DNA from: Pseudomonadota bacterium
GTDB taxonomy: Bacteria; Pseudomonadota; Alphaproteobacteria; Rhizobiales; Xanthobacteraceae
Assembly: GCA_023392205.1 (NCBI GenBank)
Contig: JAEVZN010000281.1
Coordinates: 1 to 7,410, forward strand
Length of the DNA stretch: 7,410 nucleotides
Reading direction: 5' to 3'
Both the position numbers and the translations under genes were made by a program. Position 1 is the stretch's first letter. Each line of letters opens with the position of its first letter. The notes below the pieces were generated by a model, which saw only the letters and a program-made list of their open reading frames with translations, did no database searches and was not told the origin of the DNA. Shown in pieces: positions 6,581 to 7,410 of the stretch.

Positions 6581-6618
6581 GCGGCCCAATAGCCGAAAGA
6601 TTTCAACAGGAGACCATT

Positions 6619-7410
6619 ATGCGCGAGATCGGCCATTTCATCGGCGGGAAGGCTGTCGGCGGCACATCGGGCCGGTTCGGCGACGTTTTCGATCCCAATA
6701 CCGGTGACGTCCAGGCCCGCGTCGCGCTGGCGAGCAAGTCCGAGACGGAAGCCGCCATTGCCAATGCGCAGGCGGCGCAGACCGGATGGGCGGCGACCAA
6801 TCCGCAACGCCGCGCCCGCGTGATGTTCAAGTTTCTGGACCTGATCGCCAAAGAGATGGACGAGTTGGCCGCCCTGCTCTCCTCCGAACACGGCAAGACA
6901 CTGGCCGACGCCAAGGGCGACATCCAGCGCGGCGTCGAGGTGGTCGAATTTTCCTGCGGCATCCCGCATCTGATGAAGGGCGAATATACCGAAGGCGCCG
7001 GCCCCGGCATCGATCTCTATTCGATGCGCCAGCCGCTCGGCGTGGTGTCGGGCATCACGCCGTTCAACTTCCCGGCCATGATCCCGCTGTGGAAATGCGC
7101 GCCCGCCATTGCCTGCGGCAATTCCTTCGTCCTCAAGCCGTCCGAGCGCGCGCCGTCGGTGCCGATGCGGATCGCGGAATTGTTCATGGAGGCCGGCCTG
7201 CCGGCAGGCGTGCTCAATGTGGTCAATGGCGACAAGGAATCGGTCGATACCATCCTTGCCGATCCGCGCATCATGGCTGTCGGCTTTGTCGGTGCGACGC
7301 CGATTGCCGAGTACATCTACGCGACCGGCTGCGCGCACGGAAAGCGTGTGCAATGCTTCGGCGGCGCCAAGAACCACATGATCATCATGCCCGATGCCGA
7401 CATGGACCAG
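6619..7410 (+). CDS. mmsA: Methylmalonate-semialdehyde dehydrogenase (CoA-acylating), N-terminal half; runs off window
   Basis: Aldehyde dehydrogenase superfamily enzyme that converts methylmalonate semialdehyde (and malonate semialdehyde) with NAD+ and CoA to propionyl-CoA (or acetyl-CoA) in valine and myo-inositol breakdown. The 264 codons seen are about half of the usual 500 residues. The N-terminal half of the NAD-binding fold is visible: GVVSGITPFNFPAMIPLW (141-158, with the conserved Asn150), AIACGNSFVLKPSERAP (163-179, with Lys173), and VGFVGATPIAEYIY (221-234). The GGAKNHMIIMPDADMDQ stretch (248-264) is the feature that separates this subfamily from other aldehyde dehydrogenases. The catalytic Cys lies beyond the window. 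The ATG at 6619 has AGGAG (6608-6612) 6 bases upstream. It is transcribed away from the glycosyltransferase; any valine-pathway partners (mmsB, acyl-CoA dehydrogenase) would be to the right. Subfamily call is secure. Confidence 0.95.
   Translation, partial: MREIGHFIGGKAVGGTSGRFGDVFDPNTGDVQARVALASKSETEAAIANAQAAQTGWAATNPQRRARVMFKFLDLIAKEMDELAALLSSEHGKTLADAKGDIQRGVEVVEFSCGIPHLMKGEYTEGAGPGIDLYSMRQPLGVVSGITPFNFPAMIPLWKCAPAIACGNSFVLKPSERAPSVPMRIAELFMEAGLPAGVLNVVNGDKESVDTILADPRIMAVGFVGATPIAEYIYATGCAHGKRVQCFGGAKNHMIIMPDADMDQ

Larger units (their letters stand above)
6267..6618. other. Divergent intergenic region between the glycosyltransferase and mmsA
   Basis: This 352-base stretch has no convincing gene. 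The left part is AT-richer and carries a possible promoter for the glycosyltransferase; the right part is very GC-rich and folds into hairpins (separate entries). An 11-base direct repeat GGGCTGCGCTA occurs at 6379-6389 and 6524-6534. A 37-codon frame (6479-6592) ends 26 bases before mmsA but lacks a clear ribosome site. A weak mmsA promoter candidate is TTGCGC (6510-6515), 16 bases, CTATCT (6532-6537). No operator with clear dyad symmetry for an mmsA regulator was recognised. Confidence 0.4.

Noticed and set aside
6577..7377. Minus-strand frame of 266 codons opposite mmsA
   Set aside because: Shadow of the mmsA coding strand, which carries unmistakable aldehyde dehydrogenase motifs.

Overview
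The window looks like a chromosomal stretch from a moderately GC-rich alphaproteobacterium. Two Kup potassium carriers, a PomA/PomB-like flagellar stator pair and a methylmalonate-semialdehyde dehydrogenase, together with codon use and short AGGAG-type ribosome sites, suggest the Bradyrhizobium/Rhodopseudomonas/Afipia/Nitrobacter group. That placement is inference from gene style, not from a marker gene.

Layout: five genes read leftward and one reads rightward. From right to left on the minus strand these are a family-2-like glycosyltransferase (5517-6266), motA (4469-5242), motB (3614-4444), a complete kup (1544-3487, called kup-2 here) and a second kup cut by the left edge (1-1338, kup-1). 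Divergent from the glycosyltransferase, on the plus strand, is the first half of mmsA (6619-7410, cut by the right edge). The glycosyltransferase is clearly more AT-rich than everything else and looks acquired. The gaps are 205 bases between the kup genes, 126 between motB and kup-2, 24 between motA and motB, 274 between the glycosyltransferase and motA, and 352 between the divergent glycosyltransferase and mmsA.

How the genes work together: MotA and MotB would form one ion-driven stator complex and are almost certainly cotranscribed. A GC-rich hairpin with the motA stop codon in its loop lies directly before the motB ribosome site. The two Kup proteins are inner-membrane cation/proton-coupled K+ carriers. 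kup-1 keeps all the family motifs I checked, whereas kup-2 lacks a conserved TM3 aspartate and the YGIAVTGTM motif. MmsA belongs to valine/inositol/propionyl-CoA catabolism and has no visible functional link to the rest.

I found no CRISPR array, RNA gene, insertion sequence or defence system, and nothing I would call a new multigene system. The observations most worth a second look are the altered ion-site residues in kup-2, the motA-motB intercistronic hairpin, the compositionally foreign glycosyltransferase, and two CtrA-like sites upstream of motA.
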